Assembly (NCBI GenBank): GCA_021821195.1
Contig: JAKACT010000002.1
Location: 558,001 to 622,000 of the forward strand
Direction: 5' to 3'
Length of the DNA: 64,000 nt
Source: Pseudomonadota bacterium
Lineage (GTDB): Bacteria > Pseudomonadota > Gammaproteobacteria > Xanthomonadales > Xanthomonadaceae
The position numbers and the translations under genes were made by a program. The notes under the pieces were generated by a model. That model saw only the letters and a program-made list of their open reading frames with translations, was not told where the DNA came from and did no database searches. Within the stretch, counting starts at the first letter, position 1, and each line of letters opens with the position of its first letter. Shown here in pieces: positions 1-11,207 of this stretch.

Positions 1-103
1 CGGCCTGGCGTTCGCGCTCGCGGCGGGGCATCTCGGTGGTGAACCACCACCACGCCGCGGCCGCCAGCGCGACCGCGGCCAACAGCATGCCCAGCTGCCT
101 CAC
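1..103 (-). CDS. N-terminal part of a small membrane-anchored protein (partial)
   Basis: The reading frame opens with GTG at 103-101, whose last two bases are shared with the TGA of the upstream DUF4124 gene (GTGA overlap), and runs off the left edge of the window. The 34 visible residues start MRQLGMLLAAVALAAAAWWW, a single hydrophobic helix followed by a charged stretch (PRRERER), so this is probably an inner-membrane anchored or secreted protein. An in-frame ATG at 88-86 is an alternative start. Function cannot be judged from what is visible; the overlap suggests translational coupling to the DUF4124 gene. Confidence 0.5.
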   Translation of the reverse strand, partial: MRQLGMLLAAVALAAAAWWWFTTEMPRRERERQA

Positions 104-483
104 GGCTTGGCCTGCATGCAGAACGCCTTGACCGCGGCCTGGTTCAGTTCCAGCTGGGCCTTGTGCTCGTCCGCGGTCATGTTGCGGTCCGGCTTGCCGT
201 CGCCGTTGGTGTCGATGCCGATCGGGCCGCCGGCCTGCAAGCGGGCGACGTTGCCGCGGGCCTTGGTGCACTGCTCGCTTTCCGGCTGCTTGGCGGCGCC
301 CTCCACCGGCTTGCCGTCCTTGACCTCGATGTCGCGGGTCTGGTGGCTCTGCTTGGGGGCCACGTCGGTGTAGTGGGTCACGCCATTGGCGTCCTTCCAC
401 TGGTAGACGCGCTGCTGCGCCAGTGCCGGGGCCGCGACCATGGTCAGCGCCAGCGCGATGGCGAGGGGGCGGATGGGGTTCAT
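100..483 (-). CDS. DUF4124 domain-containing secreted protein
   Basis: The protein has 127 residues. It starts at the ATG at 483, followed by a clear signal peptide (MNPIRPLAIALALTMVAAPALA, cut after ALA). The mature N-terminus carries the DUF4124 signature, a short beta motif of the form VYQWKDANGVTHYTD. The rest is polar and contains a DTNGDGKPD stretch that resembles a calcium-binding loop. DUF4124 proteins are periplasmic or envelope proteins of unknown function, common in Gammaproteobacteria. A longer frame reaches back to 603, but the signal peptide fixes the start at 483. The gene is divergent from pssA, with a 73-base gap between the two starts. Confidence 0.75.
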   Translation of the reverse strand: MNPIRPLAIALALTMVAAPALAQQRVYQWKDANGVTHYTDVAPKQSHQTRDIEVKDGKPVEGAAKQPESEQCTKARGNVARLQAGGPIGIDTNGDGKPDRNMTADEHKAQLELNQAAVKAFCMQAKP

Positions 484-544
484 GCGGGCGCTCCGGGGGA
501 ATGTACGCCGATTGCAGCACCGCGCCGCCGCCGCCGCAAGCCCG

Positions 545-557
545 TAAACTGGCGGCA
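545..557 (+). promoter_or_regulatory. -10 box of pssA, spacing suggests a leaderless transcript
   Basis: TAAACT at 545-550 lies exactly six bases before the pssA ATG, so a normal start seven or so bases downstream would coincide with the A of the start codon. There is no Shine-Dalgarno sequence before this ATG. No convincing -35 box is seen at 17 bp spacing. Confidence 0.4.
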
Positions 558-1330
558 TGGACGAATCCGGAACCCCCGCCCCGCGTCCGCGCGGCCGCGG
601 CATCTACCTGCTGCCCAACCTGTTCACCACCGGCGGGCTGTTCGGCGGCTTCTTCGCCATCATCGCGGCCTCGCAGGGGCGCTTCGAGGCGGCCTGCGTG
701 GCCATCTTCGTGGCGGCCGTGCTGGACGGCCTGGACGGCCGGGTCGCGCGGTTGACCAACACCCAGAGCGAGTTCGGCGTGCAGTACGACTCATTGGCGG
801 ACCTGATTAGCTTCGGCATGGCCCCGGCGATGCTGATGTACCACTGGGCGCTGGTGTCGATGAAGCTCGACAGCCTGACCCTCGGCAAGATCGGCTGGCT
901 GGCGGCGTTCCTGTACGCGGCCTGCGCGGCGCTGCGGCTGGCCCGCTTCAACAGCCAGGTGGGCACCGTGGACAAGCGTTGGTTCGTGGGCCTGGCCAGC
1001 CCGGCGGCGGCGGGGTTGATGGCCAGCTTCGTCTGGGTCTGCCAGGAACTCGGCTGGTCGGGAGAAGAGCTGCGCTATGGCGCGCTGGCGCTGACCGTGG
1101 TGTCGGGCCTGCTAATGGTCAGCCGGATCCGCTACAGCAGTTTCAAGGGCAGCGGCAGCGGGCCGAAGGCCGACCGGGTGCCGTTCTTCGTGCTGGTGGT
1201 GGCGCTGGCCATCCTGATCGCGCTGTGGATCGCGCCGGCGGTGACGCTGCTGGCCGCCAGCACGCTGTACGCATTGTCGGGCCCGCTGATGTGGCTGCGT
1301 CGCCGCCACCCGTTGGGGCAGGACGCCTGA
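557..1330 (+). CDS. pssA: CDP-diacylglycerol--serine O-phosphatidyltransferase
   Basis: This 257-residue membrane enzyme joins CDP-diacylglycerol and serine to make phosphatidylserine, the precursor of phosphatidylethanolamine. The full CDP-alcohol phosphotransferase motif is present: D57, D60-G61, A64-R65, G74, D78 and D82 (DGLDGRVAR, then G and two Asp at the right spacing). Several hydrophobic helices follow, as expected for the integral-membrane PssA type II family (Bacillus type) rather than the E. coli PLD-type enzyme. The N-terminal 15 residues are Pro/Arg-rich. The HolD-like and rimI genes follow within a few bases on the same strand and may be cotranscribed. Confidence 0.9.
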   Translation: MDESGTPAPRPRGRGIYLLPNLFTTGGLFGGFFAIIAASQGRFEAACVAIFVAAVLDGLDGRVARLTNTQSEFGVQYDSLADLISFGMAPAMLMYHWALVSMKLDSLTLGKIGWLAAFLYAACAALRLARFNSQVGTVDKRWFVGLASPAAAGLMASFVWVCQELGWSGEELRYGALALTVVSGLLMVSRIRYSSFKGSGSGPKADRVPFFVLVVALAILIALWIAPAVTLLAASTLYALSGPLMWLRRRHPLGQDA

Positions 1331-1332
1331 AC

Positions 1333-1611
1333 ATGGGCTGGGACGGGCTCCAGCGCGCGGTGCTGGCCGAGCTTGGCCACGTGCTGTATCGCCTGTCCGA
1401 TGCACCTTCCGCGCCCGTCGCCAGCAGCGGCGAGGTGGCGCCGGATGCTTCGATGCTGGCGCGGCTGGCGCGTGCCGCCGGCATGGCGCCTGAAGCGTTG
1501 CTGGCCCGGCCCGACATCGCCGCGCAGTGTGGCCGCCTGCGCGGCGACGCCGCCGCCAAGCGCGCGCTGTGGCCGCGCCTGCGCGCATTGCGGCGCGATC
1601 CTTCGGCGTGA
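1333..1611 (+). CDS. Putative DNA polymerase III psi subunit (HolD-like)
   Basis: A 92-residue protein that starts two bases after pssA and ends just before rimI. Two short regions recall E. coli psi. The N-terminus (residues 5-24, a Leu-rich helix ending in YRLSDAP) resembles the psi segment that binds the clamp-loader collar. The C-terminus (AKRALWPRLRAL) resembles the psi C-terminal helix that contains ARAALWQQI. In E. coli holD lies immediately before rimI, the same order as here. The protein is shorter than E. coli psi (137 residues), and the family diverges quickly, so similarity is seen only by eye. Otherwise it would be called hypothetical. Confidence 0.5.
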   Translation: MGWDGLQRAVLAELGHVLYRLSDAPSAPVASSGEVAPDASMLARLARAAGMAPEALLARPDIAAQCGRLRGDAAAKRALWPRLRALRRDPSA

Positions 1612-1616
1612 ACGCC

Positions 1617-2090
1617 ATGCAGCAGGGCTACGCGACGGAAGCGACGGCAAGCCTGCGGCCGATGCGCGAGGCCGACCTCGACGCGGTGATGCTGATCGAG
1701 GAGCGCGCCTACCCGTATCCGTGGACCCGCGGCATCTTCCGCGACTGCCTGCACGCCGGCTATTCGATGTGGCTGCTGGAGCGGCAGGGCGTGATCGTCG
1801 GCTATGGCGTGCTCAGCATCGCCGTCGGCGAGGCGCACGTGCTCAACCTGTGCACCGCGCCCGGCAACGAAGGCCAGGGCCTGGGCGCGCGGATGCTGCA
1901 GGCGCTGCTGAAGATCGCCCGCGGCCACGGTGCGCAGCGGGTGTTCCTGGAAGTGCGGCCGTCCAATCCGCGCGCGATCGCGCTGTACGAGCGCAGCGGC
2001 TTCAACGAGATCGGCCGGCGCCCGCGCTATTACCCGGCGCGCGATGGCCGCGAGGACGCCATCGTGATGGCGATGGAACTGTTGGACTGA
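1617..2090 (+). CDS. rimI: Ribosomal protein S18-alanine N-acetyltransferase
   Basis: This 157-residue GNAT acetyltransferase should acetylate the N-terminal alanine of ribosomal protein S18. The order of elements is typical of the family: an N-terminal strand-helix (LRPMREADLDAVMLIEERA), the PYPWT segment characteristic of RimI, the acetyl-CoA loop (TAPGNEGQGLGARML, motif A Q-x-x-G-x-G/A) and the C-terminal NPRAIALYERSGF block. The start is taken as the ATG at 1617; a GTG at 1608 overlapping the upstream stop (GTGA) is possible. It follows the HolD-like gene, as in E. coli. Confidence 0.88.
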   Translation: MQQGYATEATASLRPMREADLDAVMLIEERAYPYPWTRGIFRDCLHAGYSMWLLERQGVIVGYGVLSIAVGEAHVLNLCTAPGNEGQGLGARMLQALLKIARGHGAQRVFLEVRPSNPRAIALYERSGFNEIGRRPRYYPARDGREDAIVMAMELLD

Positions 2091-2132
2091 CCGCTTCCCC
2101 GCGCGGCCGCGGTGGCGCGGCCGGCGAATCAA

Positions 2133-2145
2133 TAGAATGGCGGCA
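2133..2145 (+). promoter_or_regulatory. -10 box of queD, leaderless spacing
   Basis: TAGAAT at 2133-2138 is separated from the queD ATG (2145) by six bases, GGCGGC, the same hexamer as in the pssA leader. No ribosome binding site is seen. The -35 region is not recognisable. Confidence 0.45.
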
Positions 2146-2498
2146 TGGACATCTTCAAGAGCTTCACCCTCGAGGCCGCGCACCGGCTGCCCAACGTCCC
2201 CGAGGGCCACAAATGCGCGCGCCTGCACGGCCATTCGTTCCGGATCGAGCTGCATGTGTCCGGCGAACCCGACCCGCATGCCGGCTGGGTGATGGACTTC
2301 GCCGAGCTGAAGGCGGCGTTCGCGCCGCTGTACGAACAGCTGGACCACCACTACCTCAACGACATCGAGGGCCTGGAGAACCCCACCAGCGAGCGCCTGG
2401 CGCAGTGGATCTGGGCGCGGATGAAGCCCCGGGTGCCGCTGCTGTCGGAAGTGGTGGTGCATGAGACCTGCACATCCGGCTGCCGCTACCGGGGCTGA
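2145..2498 (+). CDS. queD: 6-carboxy-5,6,7,8-tetrahydropterin synthase
   Basis: This 117-residue protein converts 7,8-dihydroneopterin triphosphate to 6-carboxytetrahydropterin, the second step of queuosine (preQ0) synthesis. The zinc ligands H13, H28 and H30 are present in AAHRL and LHGHS, and the catalytic Cys is C24 (HKCARLHGH). The DHHYLND block and the HETCTSG segment with the substrate-binding Glu are also intact. Length matches the QueD/PTPS-I group. No other queuosine gene is close by. Confidence 0.92.
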   Translation: MDIFKSFTLEAAHRLPNVPEGHKCARLHGHSFRIELHVSGEPDPHAGWVMDFAELKAAFAPLYEQLDHHYLNDIEGLENPTSERLAQWIWARMKPRVPLLSEVVVHETCTSGCRYRG

Positions 2499-2526
2499 AC
2501 GCCGGCAACGCCCGCTGGTTTGCTAA

Positions 2527-2555
2527 TTGACAATCATTCGCAAATGATATTGAAT
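2527..2555 (+). promoter_or_regulatory. bfd promoter with Fur-type operator
   Basis: TTGACA at 2527-2532 is a perfect -35 box, with TTGAAT at 2550-2555 as a plausible -10 at 17 bp. Between and across them lies the inverted repeat CAATCATT-N4-AATGATATTG (about 2531-2552), which closely follows the Fur box half sites. This predicts iron-dependent repression of bfd and probably bfr by Fur. Confidence 0.7.
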
Positions 2556-2584
2556 CGCGCCATTGCTCCCATCGGTGGTGCGCG

Positions 2585-2788
2585 ATGTACGTCTGTATCT
2601 GCAACGGGGTGACGGATCGGCAGATCCGCGAAGCAGCCGATGCCGGCTGCGACAGCGTGTCCGAAATGACCATGCGCACCGGTGCCGGGGCCAGCTGCGG
2701 CTCCTGCCTGGGGCTGGTGGCCGAGCTGATCGACGAAGCGCGCGCCCGCCGCGCGCTGGCCCTGCCGGTGCTGGCCCGCGCGGCCTGA
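2585..2788 (+). CDS. bfd: Bacterioferritin-associated ferredoxin
   Basis: A 67-residue [2Fe-2S] protein of the Bfd / BFD-like family. It reduces the haem of bacterioferritin to release stored iron. The four cluster cysteines are C4 and C6 (CIC at the N-terminus) and C38 and C41 (SCGSC), the normal C-x-C...C-x2-C arrangement. The C-terminus ends in a short Ala/Leu-rich tail. The gene lies directly before bfr and behind a Fur-type promoter, which fits induction under iron limitation. Confidence 0.93.
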   Translation: MYVCICNGVTDRQIREAADAGCDSVSEMTMRTGAGASCGSCLGLVAELIDEARARRALALPVLARAA

Positions 2789-2883
2789 GCTGCCCGCGCC
2801 CGGCGTTGCGGGGGCGACCTGCATTTCGCCCCGGGTGACGCGGCAGGCGCTACATTGGCGCTTTCCACGCAGGAGGAGCGGCC

Positions 2884-3357
<474 letters not shown>

Positions 3358-3362
3358 GCGCA

Positions 3363-3388
3363 GTCCCGGCCGCCGCGGCGGCCGGGAC
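3363..3388. repeat. 26-bp perfect palindrome between convergent genes
   Basis: GTCCCGGCCGCC is followed directly by GC and then its exact complement, giving a 26-base perfect inverted repeat six bases after the bfr stop and ten bases before the stop of the convergent kinase gene. There is no T-run on either side. It could act as a weak bidirectional transcription barrier or mRNA 3-prime stabiliser. Confidence 0.6.
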
Positions 3389-3397
3389 CGCCGCGGC

Positions 3398-5658
<2,261 letters not shown>

Positions 5659-5662
<4 letters not shown>

Positions 5663-7353
5663 AAGGTCGCGCTCCTGAAGTCGAAGTCCAGCGCCTGCTC
5701 GGGGCGCTGCACCAGGTTGCCCTGGATGAAGTCGATGCCGCCCACCCACAGCGCGGCGGCCGCCTGCGGATCCTCGACGGCCTGGCCGATCACCTGCAGG
5801 CCCAGCCGGTGCGCGCGCTCGATCACTTCGCGCATCTCGTCGTGCAGCTCCGGCGGCAGCGGTTGTTGGGCGAAGTCGGCGGACAGCCGCAGGTAGCCCA
5901 GCGGCAGCTCCTGCAGCAGCTGGTTGGCGTCTTCGCCGCGGCGGAACTGGCTGAGGCAGAATTGCACCCCTGCCGGCACCAGCTGCTCGCAGAACTGGTG
6001 CAGCAGCACCACGTGCACCACCGCGTCGTCCAGGCGCAGGTCGATGACCAGCGACGTCGGGTCGACGTTGTGGCGCTCCAGCGCTTGCAGCAGCCAGCCG
6101 ACATAACTGTCTTGCGCCAGCGTGCCGGGCGACTGCGAGACGAACAGGCGCATCGGCCGGCTCTCCGCGCGCCGCTTCTGCAGCAGCACCAGCGCCTGTT
6201 CCATCACCCAGCGGTCCAGCTGCGGCATCAGCCCGGCCGACTGCGCCACCGACAGGAACTCGCCGGCGCGGCGCACGCTGCCATCGGGGCCGTGCATGCG
6301 CACCAGCACTTGGAACTGGGCATCGTCGCCGCCGGCCACCGCCACCACCGGCTGGAATGCGAGGTAGAGCGCGTCGCTGCCGGCGGCCAACGCGTTGCGC
6401 AGCTCGTCGGCGATGTCGCTGGACACCGCGGTATCCGGCGGCACGTAGGTGGCTAGCCCGATCGGCGAGCCCTGCGCCTCGCGCGCGGCCTCCTCGCAGG
6501 CCGCCAGTACCGCGCCGGCATCGGTGAAACCGTGCTCGAGCGTGGTGTAGCCGATGGTGCAGCGCAGCCGGATGGTTTCGCTGTCGGTCTGGAAGTCGTG
6601 GTAGCCCACGCCGTCGCGCAGGCTGCGCGCGTAGGCGTCGAGCGCGCCGCGGTTGCCGTCGCGCACGACCACCAGGAAGGCGTTGTCGCTCAGGCGCGCG
6701 GTGATGTGGTCCTGCGCCAGGCTGCCGAGGTAGCGGCCGGCATCGTTGATGAGGCCTTCGAATGCCGCGTAGCCGTAGTGCTTGCGCAGCGCGGCGGCGT
6801 TGCCCATCTCCACCAGCAGGGCGCCGCCTGGGGTGCGCTGGGCCAACTGCGCGGCCAGTGCCTTCATCAGCGCCGGGCGGGTGTACAGGCCGGTGACGGG
6901 ATGGCGGTCGCCATCCACCTGGGCCATGCGGCTGCTGGCCAGCGCGCGGGCGCGCTTGACCCGGCTTTGCACCGCCGCGATCAGGTGGCGCGGGCGCACC
7001 GGCTTGAGGATGAAGTCGTCGCCGCCGTGTTCCAACACCTCGACCTGTCGCTCGGGATCCTGGTCGCCGGTCAGGAACACCACCGGGGTGTGCTCGAAGC
7101 GCGGGTGTTCGCGGATCTGCGCGGTCAGCGCGGTGCCGCTGGAACCTGGGATATGCAGGTCCATCAGCACTAGGTCGGGATCGAAGCGCTCCATCGCCTC
7201 CATCATCCGCTCGGGCATCGCCACCACCTCCGCCTGCATGCCGGCGCCGCGCAGGATGGCCTCGGCGAAGATCGCCTGGCTGCGGTCGTCCTCGACGATC
7301 AGTACGCGGAACGGCGTCGCGTCCGCGCTGGCCTCGCCCGGCGTGCTGCTCAT
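5659..7353 (-). CDS. REC protein with degenerate GGDEF and EAL domains (FimX-like c-di-GMP receptor)
   Basis: This 564-residue protein starts at ATG 7353; a longer frame upstream lacks protein-like character. The N-terminal receiver is intact (VLIVEDD, acceptor Asp in LVLMDLHIPG, Lys in LKPVRP). The GGDEF half-sites are lost: the loop reads LSDNAF instead of GGDEF. The EAL domain is also dead: QVLVRM replaces EALxR, the DDFG loop reads SQFRRG, and the later motif is GQAVED in place of AEGVE. Such doubly degenerate tandem proteins (FimX, Filp) bind c-di-GMP without making or breaking it, often linked to type IV pili and PilZ proteins. The gene overlaps the hybrid kinase, so phosphorylation probably gates nucleotide binding or a partner. 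Identity with FimX itself is not shown, since no PAS domain is evident. Confidence 0.75.
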
Positions 7354-7512
7354 GCCCAGGCCCCGGTGCCTGCGGCGTGGGCCGGTGGGAAGGCGCGCGA
7401 TCGTGGGAGTGCAGGCGCGGCGTCCGTGGCGAACGACTTCATGGATCTCCTCGTGGACATGGGAAGACGACGTGGGACACGCCACCAGTGTGACATTTGA
7501 CGCAAAACGGTA

Positions 7513-8121
7513 CTACGACCGGCCGGCGCGTGGCGCGAACGCGGCGTCGCGCAGCCGCGCCATCCCGCGCAGTACCTTCCGGCACAGCCACCAAACCAGC
7601 AGCGCCAATGCGATGCTCAGGGTCACGGCCAGGCCCAGCGCCAGCCAGGGATAGTTGAAGGCCAGCGCCAGCGCGCCGATCACCAGCGCGTCCTCGGAGA
7701 CCGAGGCAATCCAGTTGCTGAAAGGCTCCGGCGAGCCGTTCAGCACGGCGCGCGTCCCCGCCTTCAGCACGTGGCTGGCCAGGGCGACGCCGGCGCCGGT
7801 GGCCAGCATCCCGGCGCCCAGCTCGCCGTCCGGCGACAGCGTCGCCGCGGCCAGGAACGCGCCGGCCGGGATCCGCATCAAGGTCTGCAGCAGGTCCCAG
7901 GTGGAATCCACGCCGGGGATCTTGTCGGCCAGGAATTCGGCGACGGCCAGCGTGCCGGCGGTCCCCAGCACCCAGGGCGACTGCGTCACTTCCAGTGCCG
8001 GCGGCAGGTCCAGCCAGCCGAACAGGCCGGCGAGGCCGACCCCGAACACGGTCAGGTACGCGCGGATGCCGGCCAGCCAGGCCAGCAATACCCCGATCGC
8101 GAATACGTGGGCCGTCTCCAT
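7513..8121 (-). CDS. DUF4126 family membrane protein
   Basis: A 202-residue, mostly hydrophobic protein with about five predicted membrane helices. It matches the DUF4126 pattern: an N-terminal helix with GIRAYLTVFGVGL, a VAEFLADKIPGVDS segment, and Gly/Ala-rich helices. The function of this family is unknown. The 159-base gap before the next minus-strand gene holds no recognised element. It is divergent from the DUF6776 gene. Confidence 0.75.
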   Translation of the reverse strand: METAHVFAIGVLLAWLAGIRAYLTVFGVGLAGLFGWLDLPPALEVTQSPWVLGTAGTLAVAEFLADKIPGVDSTWDLLQTLMRIPAGAFLAAATLSPDGELGAGMLATGAGVALASHVLKAGTRAVLNGSPEPFSNWIASVSEDALVIGALALAFNYPWLALGLAVTLSIALALLVWWLCRKVLRGMARLRDAAFAPRAGRS

Positions 8122-8213
8122 GCTTGCGGATATCCGGTGCAGGCTTGCGATGGGGCCAGTCTATACGCGGCGCCGGCTTGACGCAGGCGCAGCGCGGATG
8201 CGATATCACCACG

Positions 8214-8912
8214 ATGCCGACGCCCACGCCTTTGCAGCGCCAGTCCGGTGCCGGCCATCCGCGCGTGGCGCTGGTGGTGCTGGTGGCCGTGGCGCTGCTG
8301 CTGGGGCTGTGGGGGGCGTGGCGCGCATTCGCGCCGACGCCGGCCAACGCCCGCGAACAGTTGCGCCAGCAGGCCCGCCGGATCGAGGCGCTGGAGCAGC
8401 GCAACGCCACCTTGGCGCGTTCCGACCAGATTACCCGCCAGGCCAATGCCGACCTGCAGGCCACCCTGGCCGAGCGCGACGAGGAAATCGCCGGCCTGCG
8501 CGCCGACGTCGCCTTCTACGAACGCTTCGTGGGCGCCACCGGGCAGCGCCGTGGACTGTCCGTGCACGAGCTGAAGCTGGCGCCGCAGCGCGACCCGCAG
8601 CTATGGCATTTCGTCGCCACCCTGACCCAGAACCTCAACCGCGGCGCGGTCAGCAGCGGCCGGCTGCAACTGGCGCTGGAAGTGACCGACGGTGGCAGCA
8701 TGCGGCGGCTGGACTGGAACGTGCTGCGCCAGCAGGCCGGCGCGCCCGGGATCGACTATTCGTTCCGCTATTTCCAGCGGGTCGAGGGCGACATCGTGCT
8801 GCCGCGCGGGATCCGCCCGGTGCGGGTGGTGGTGCGGCTGCTGCCGGCCTCGGGGCCGGCGGTGGAGCAGTCGTTCACGTGGAGCGCCGCCAGCGCGCCC
8901 GCCGGAGGTTGA
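8214..8912 (+). CDS. DUF6776 family membrane-anchored coiled-coil protein
   Basis: A 232-residue protein. One transmembrane helix near the N-terminus ([19 protein letters not shown]) is followed by a Gln/Glu/Leu-rich coiled coil (about 60-110) and a globular C-terminal domain with beta character. This layout is typical of the DUF6776 family found next to Xanthomonadaceae erpA. It is probably anchored in the inner membrane facing the periplasm. The role is unknown. The start at 8214 is the ATG just before the hydrophobic helix; the longer frame to 7995 overlaps the divergent DUF4126 gene. Confidence 0.6.
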   Translation: MPTPTPLQRQSGAGHPRVALVVLVAVALLLGLWGAWRAFAPTPANAREQLRQQARRIEALEQRNATLARSDQITRQANADLQATLAERDEEIAGLRADVAFYERFVGATGQRRGLSVHELKLAPQRDPQLWHFVATLTQNLNRGAVSSGRLQLALEVTDGGSMRRLDWNVLRQQAGAPGIDYSFRYFQRVEGDIVLPRGIRPVRVVVRLLPASGPAVEQSFTWSAASAPAGG

Positions 8913-8943
8913 ATCGGCGGCGTCCGGCCCCCATGCTGCGCGC

Positions 8944-9312
8944 ATGGAATTCGCCGTACTCGACCAGACCGCGCCGGCCCCGCCGTCGCCGCTGCGCTTC
9001 ACTGCCGCCGCCGCCGCCAAGGTGCGCGAGCTGGTGGCCGAAGAGGGCAATGCTTCGCTCAGCCTGCGCGCCTACATCCAGGGCGGTGGCTGTTCCGGCT
9101 TCCAGTACGGCTTCGAATTCGACGAGGGCCGCAACGAGGACGACATCGCCATCGTCACCGACGGCGCCACCTTGCTGGTCGATCCGCTCAGCCTGCAGTA
9201 CCTCGCCGGCGCCGAAGTCGACTACAGCGAATCGCTGGCCGGCGCCCAGTTCGTGATCCGCAATCCCAACGCCAAGACCACCTGCGGCTGCGGCAGCAGC
9301 TTCACCGTGTGA
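8944..9312 (+). CDS. erpA: Iron-sulfur cluster insertion protein
   Basis: This 122-residue A-type carrier delivers Fe-S clusters to targets such as IspG and respiratory enzymes. The conserved cysteines are in [11 protein letters not shown] and in the C-terminal CGCGSSF. The N-terminal extension of about 15 residues is short and Pro-rich. The stop codon is embedded in a GTGTGA run that also offers the GTG start of nudC, so the two genes are probably translationally coupled. Confidence 0.92.
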   Translation: MEFAVLDQTAPAPPSPLRFTAAAAAKVRELVAEEGNASLSLRAYIQGGGCSGFQYGFEFDEGRNEDDIAIVTDGATLLVDPLSLQYLAGAEVDYSESLAGAQFVIRNPNAKTTCGCGSSFTV

Positions 9313-10247
9313 GCGCCGCGGGGATGCGGCCAGCATCGCCGTTCGCGTTCGTCGATGGCGCGCTGGACCGCGCCGACCATCTGCGTGACGACCCGGCCGC
9401 GCTCGCGGCCGCATGGCCACGGGCCGGGGTCATCGCGCTGGACGAGGCCGGCCAGGCGCTGGCCGATGCGGACGCGCGGCTGCTTCCGCTGGATGGCGTT
9501 GTGCTGCCGGATGGACTGGGCGACGCGGTGTTCCTCGGCCAGCGCGAAGGGCGGGCGTGGTTTTCGGTGGCCGCCGCCGCGCATGGCATCGACGCACCCG
9601 GACGGATCGACCTGCGCCGCGCCGCCACCCAGTGGCCGGCGTGGCAGGCCACCCTGTTCGCGCAGGCGCGGGCGGTGCAGCACTGGCACCAGCGGCATCG
9701 CTTTTGCGCGGCCTGCGGAGGTGCACTGCGCTATCGCCGCGCCGGCTGGCTGGGCCACTGCGATGGCTGCGGCAGCGAACATTACCCGCGCACCGACCAG
9801 GCCGTGATCGCCGCCATCACCGATGGCGAGCGCCTGCTGCTGGGCCGCCAAGCCAGCTGGCCGGCGCGGCGCTGGTCGGTGGTGGCCGGCTTCGTCGAGC
9901 CCGGCGAAACGCTGGAGCAGACGGTGGCGCGCGAGGTGATGGAGGAAACCGGCGTGCGCGTGCACGTGGACAGCGCGCGTTACCTGGGTTCGCAACCGTG
10001 GCCGTTCCCCGGTTCGCTGATGTTGGGTTTCATCGCCCGTGCCGAACCCGATACGCCAAGCGCCAGCGAGGAATTGGAGGACGCACGCTGGTTCAGCGCC
10101 GACGAGGTGCGCGCCGGGCTGGAGCGCGACTGGCGCGATGCCGACGGCGAAGGCGAGGGGATCGTGCTGTCCTCGCCGGTGTCCATCTCGCGCCATGTCA
10201 TCCGCTGCTGGCTGGACGAACACGATGCGGCGCGCGCCGGGCGCTGA
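9309..10247 (+). CDS. nudC: NAD(+) diphosphatase / RNA decapping Nudix hydrolase
   Basis: A 312-residue Nudix hydrolase that splits NADH to NMNH and AMP and, in known homologues, removes NAD caps from RNA. The four-Cys zinc ribbon is present (FCAACGG and [12 protein letters not shown]). The Nudix box is intact ([20 protein letters not shown], continuing TGV), and the NudC-specific [14 protein letters not shown] block follows it. The frame opens at GTG 9309, overlapping the erpA stop; an ATG at 9324 is an alternative. Confidence 0.9.
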   Translation: MSAAGMRPASPFAFVDGALDRADHLRDDPAALAAAWPRAGVIALDEAGQALADADARLLPLDGVVLPDGLGDAVFLGQREGRAWFSVAAAAHGIDAPGRIDLRRAATQWPAWQATLFAQARAVQHWHQRHRFCAACGGALRYRRAGWLGHCDGCGSEHYPRTDQAVIAAITDGERLLLGRQASWPARRWSVVAGFVEPGETLEQTVAREVMEETGVRVHVDSARYLGSQPWPFPGSLMLGFIARAEPDTPSASEELEDARWFSADEVRAGLERDWRDADGEGEGIVLSSPVSISRHVIRCWLDEHDAARAGR

Positions 10248-10288
10248 CGCCGCCGCGGCATTCGTCCACCGCTCGCCACCACACGCTC

Positions 10289-10301
10289 TACACTGCCGCC
10301 A
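10289..10301 (+). promoter_or_regulatory. -10 box of ampE, leaderless spacing
   Basis: TACACT at 10289-10294 is followed by six bases (GCCGCC) and the ampE ATG. No Shine-Dalgarno is present, so translation from a leaderless mRNA is suggested. Confidence 0.4.
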
Positions 10302-11203
10302 TGACCGCCACCCTGCTCGCCGTCATCATCGCGCTTGCCGTCGGGCACCTGGCCCCGGCGCTTGCGGCCGGGCTTCGGCGGTTCGGCTGGTTCCGCAGCT
10401 GGCTGCAGTGGCTGAACGCGCAATTCCCGGCCGGCAGCTTCTGGCGCGGGCCCTACGGGATCGCGCTGGCGCTGCTGTTGCCATTGATTCCGATGGCGCT
10501 GCTGCAGTTCGGATTGCGCAGCCCGCTATGGGGCCTGCCGGGGCTGCTGTTGGGCATCGCGGTGCTGTTTTGGTGCTGGGGCCCGCGCGATCTGGACGTG
10601 GATGTGCAGGCGATCCTCGATGCCCCCGATCCCGCCGGCCGTCGCGCCGCCGCCGCGCCGCTGTGGCCGGCCGGCGTGTCGCCGCGGCTGGATGGCGGCT
10701 CGCTGGTCGAGGCGGTGTTCACCAATGCGCTGCGGCGCTGGTTCGCGGTGCTGTTCTGGTTCTGCCTGCTGGGCCCGTTCGGCGCGCTGCTGTATCGGCT
10801 GAGCGCGCAGGCCGCGACCCACGATGCCGACGCGATGCCGCCCGACACGCTGGCCGGCGCGCGCGCCTGGCTGGCGCTGCTGGAATGGCCGGCACTGCAG
10901 CTGATGACGCTGGCGCTGGCGCTGGTCGGCAACTTCGACAGCGTGGCTTCTGCCTGGCGCGAGCCGGGCGCGTTCGGCTTGCAGGGACGGCTGCTGGCCA
11001 GTGCGGCGCGTGCCAGCGTGCGCTGCGAGATCGCCGAGGAAGTGGCCGATTTCACCGACGCCGGCATTCCCGCCTCCACCGCGCTGGTGGAGGCCTTCGG
11101 CGAGCTGCCGGAACTGCGCGATGCGATGAGCCTGGTTTGGCGCGTACTGGTGCTGTGGCTGGCGGTGCTGGCGCTGGTGGTGGTGGCAGGCTGGACGGGT
11201 TAG
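10301..11203 (+). CDS. ampE: Regulatory signalling modulator protein AmpE
   Basis: This 300-residue inner-membrane protein has about four to five membrane helices. The cytoplasmic motif GPRDLDVDVQ and the loop with DAPDPAGRR are typical of AmpE. In Enterobacteria AmpE is encoded with AmpD, the anhydro-muropeptide amidase that controls AmpR-driven beta-lactamase. Here ampD is not adjacent. The molecular role of AmpE is unsettled. It is distantly related to the CobD/CbiB fold. Confidence 0.8.
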   Translation: MTATLLAVIIALAVGHLAPALAAGLRRFGWFRSWLQWLNAQFPAGSFWRGPYGIALALLLPLIPMALLQFGLRSPLWGLPGLLLGIAVLFWCWGPRDLDVDVQAILDAPDPAGRRAAAAPLWPAGVSPRLDGGSLVEAVFTNALRRWFAVLFWFCLLGPFGALLYRLSAQAATHDADAMPPDTLAGARAWLALLEWPALQLMTLALALVGNFDSVASAWREPGAFGLQGRLLASAARASVRCEIAEEVADFTDAGIPASTALVEAFGELPELRDAMSLVWRVLVLWLAVLALVVVAGWTG

Positions 11204-11207
11204 CGCC

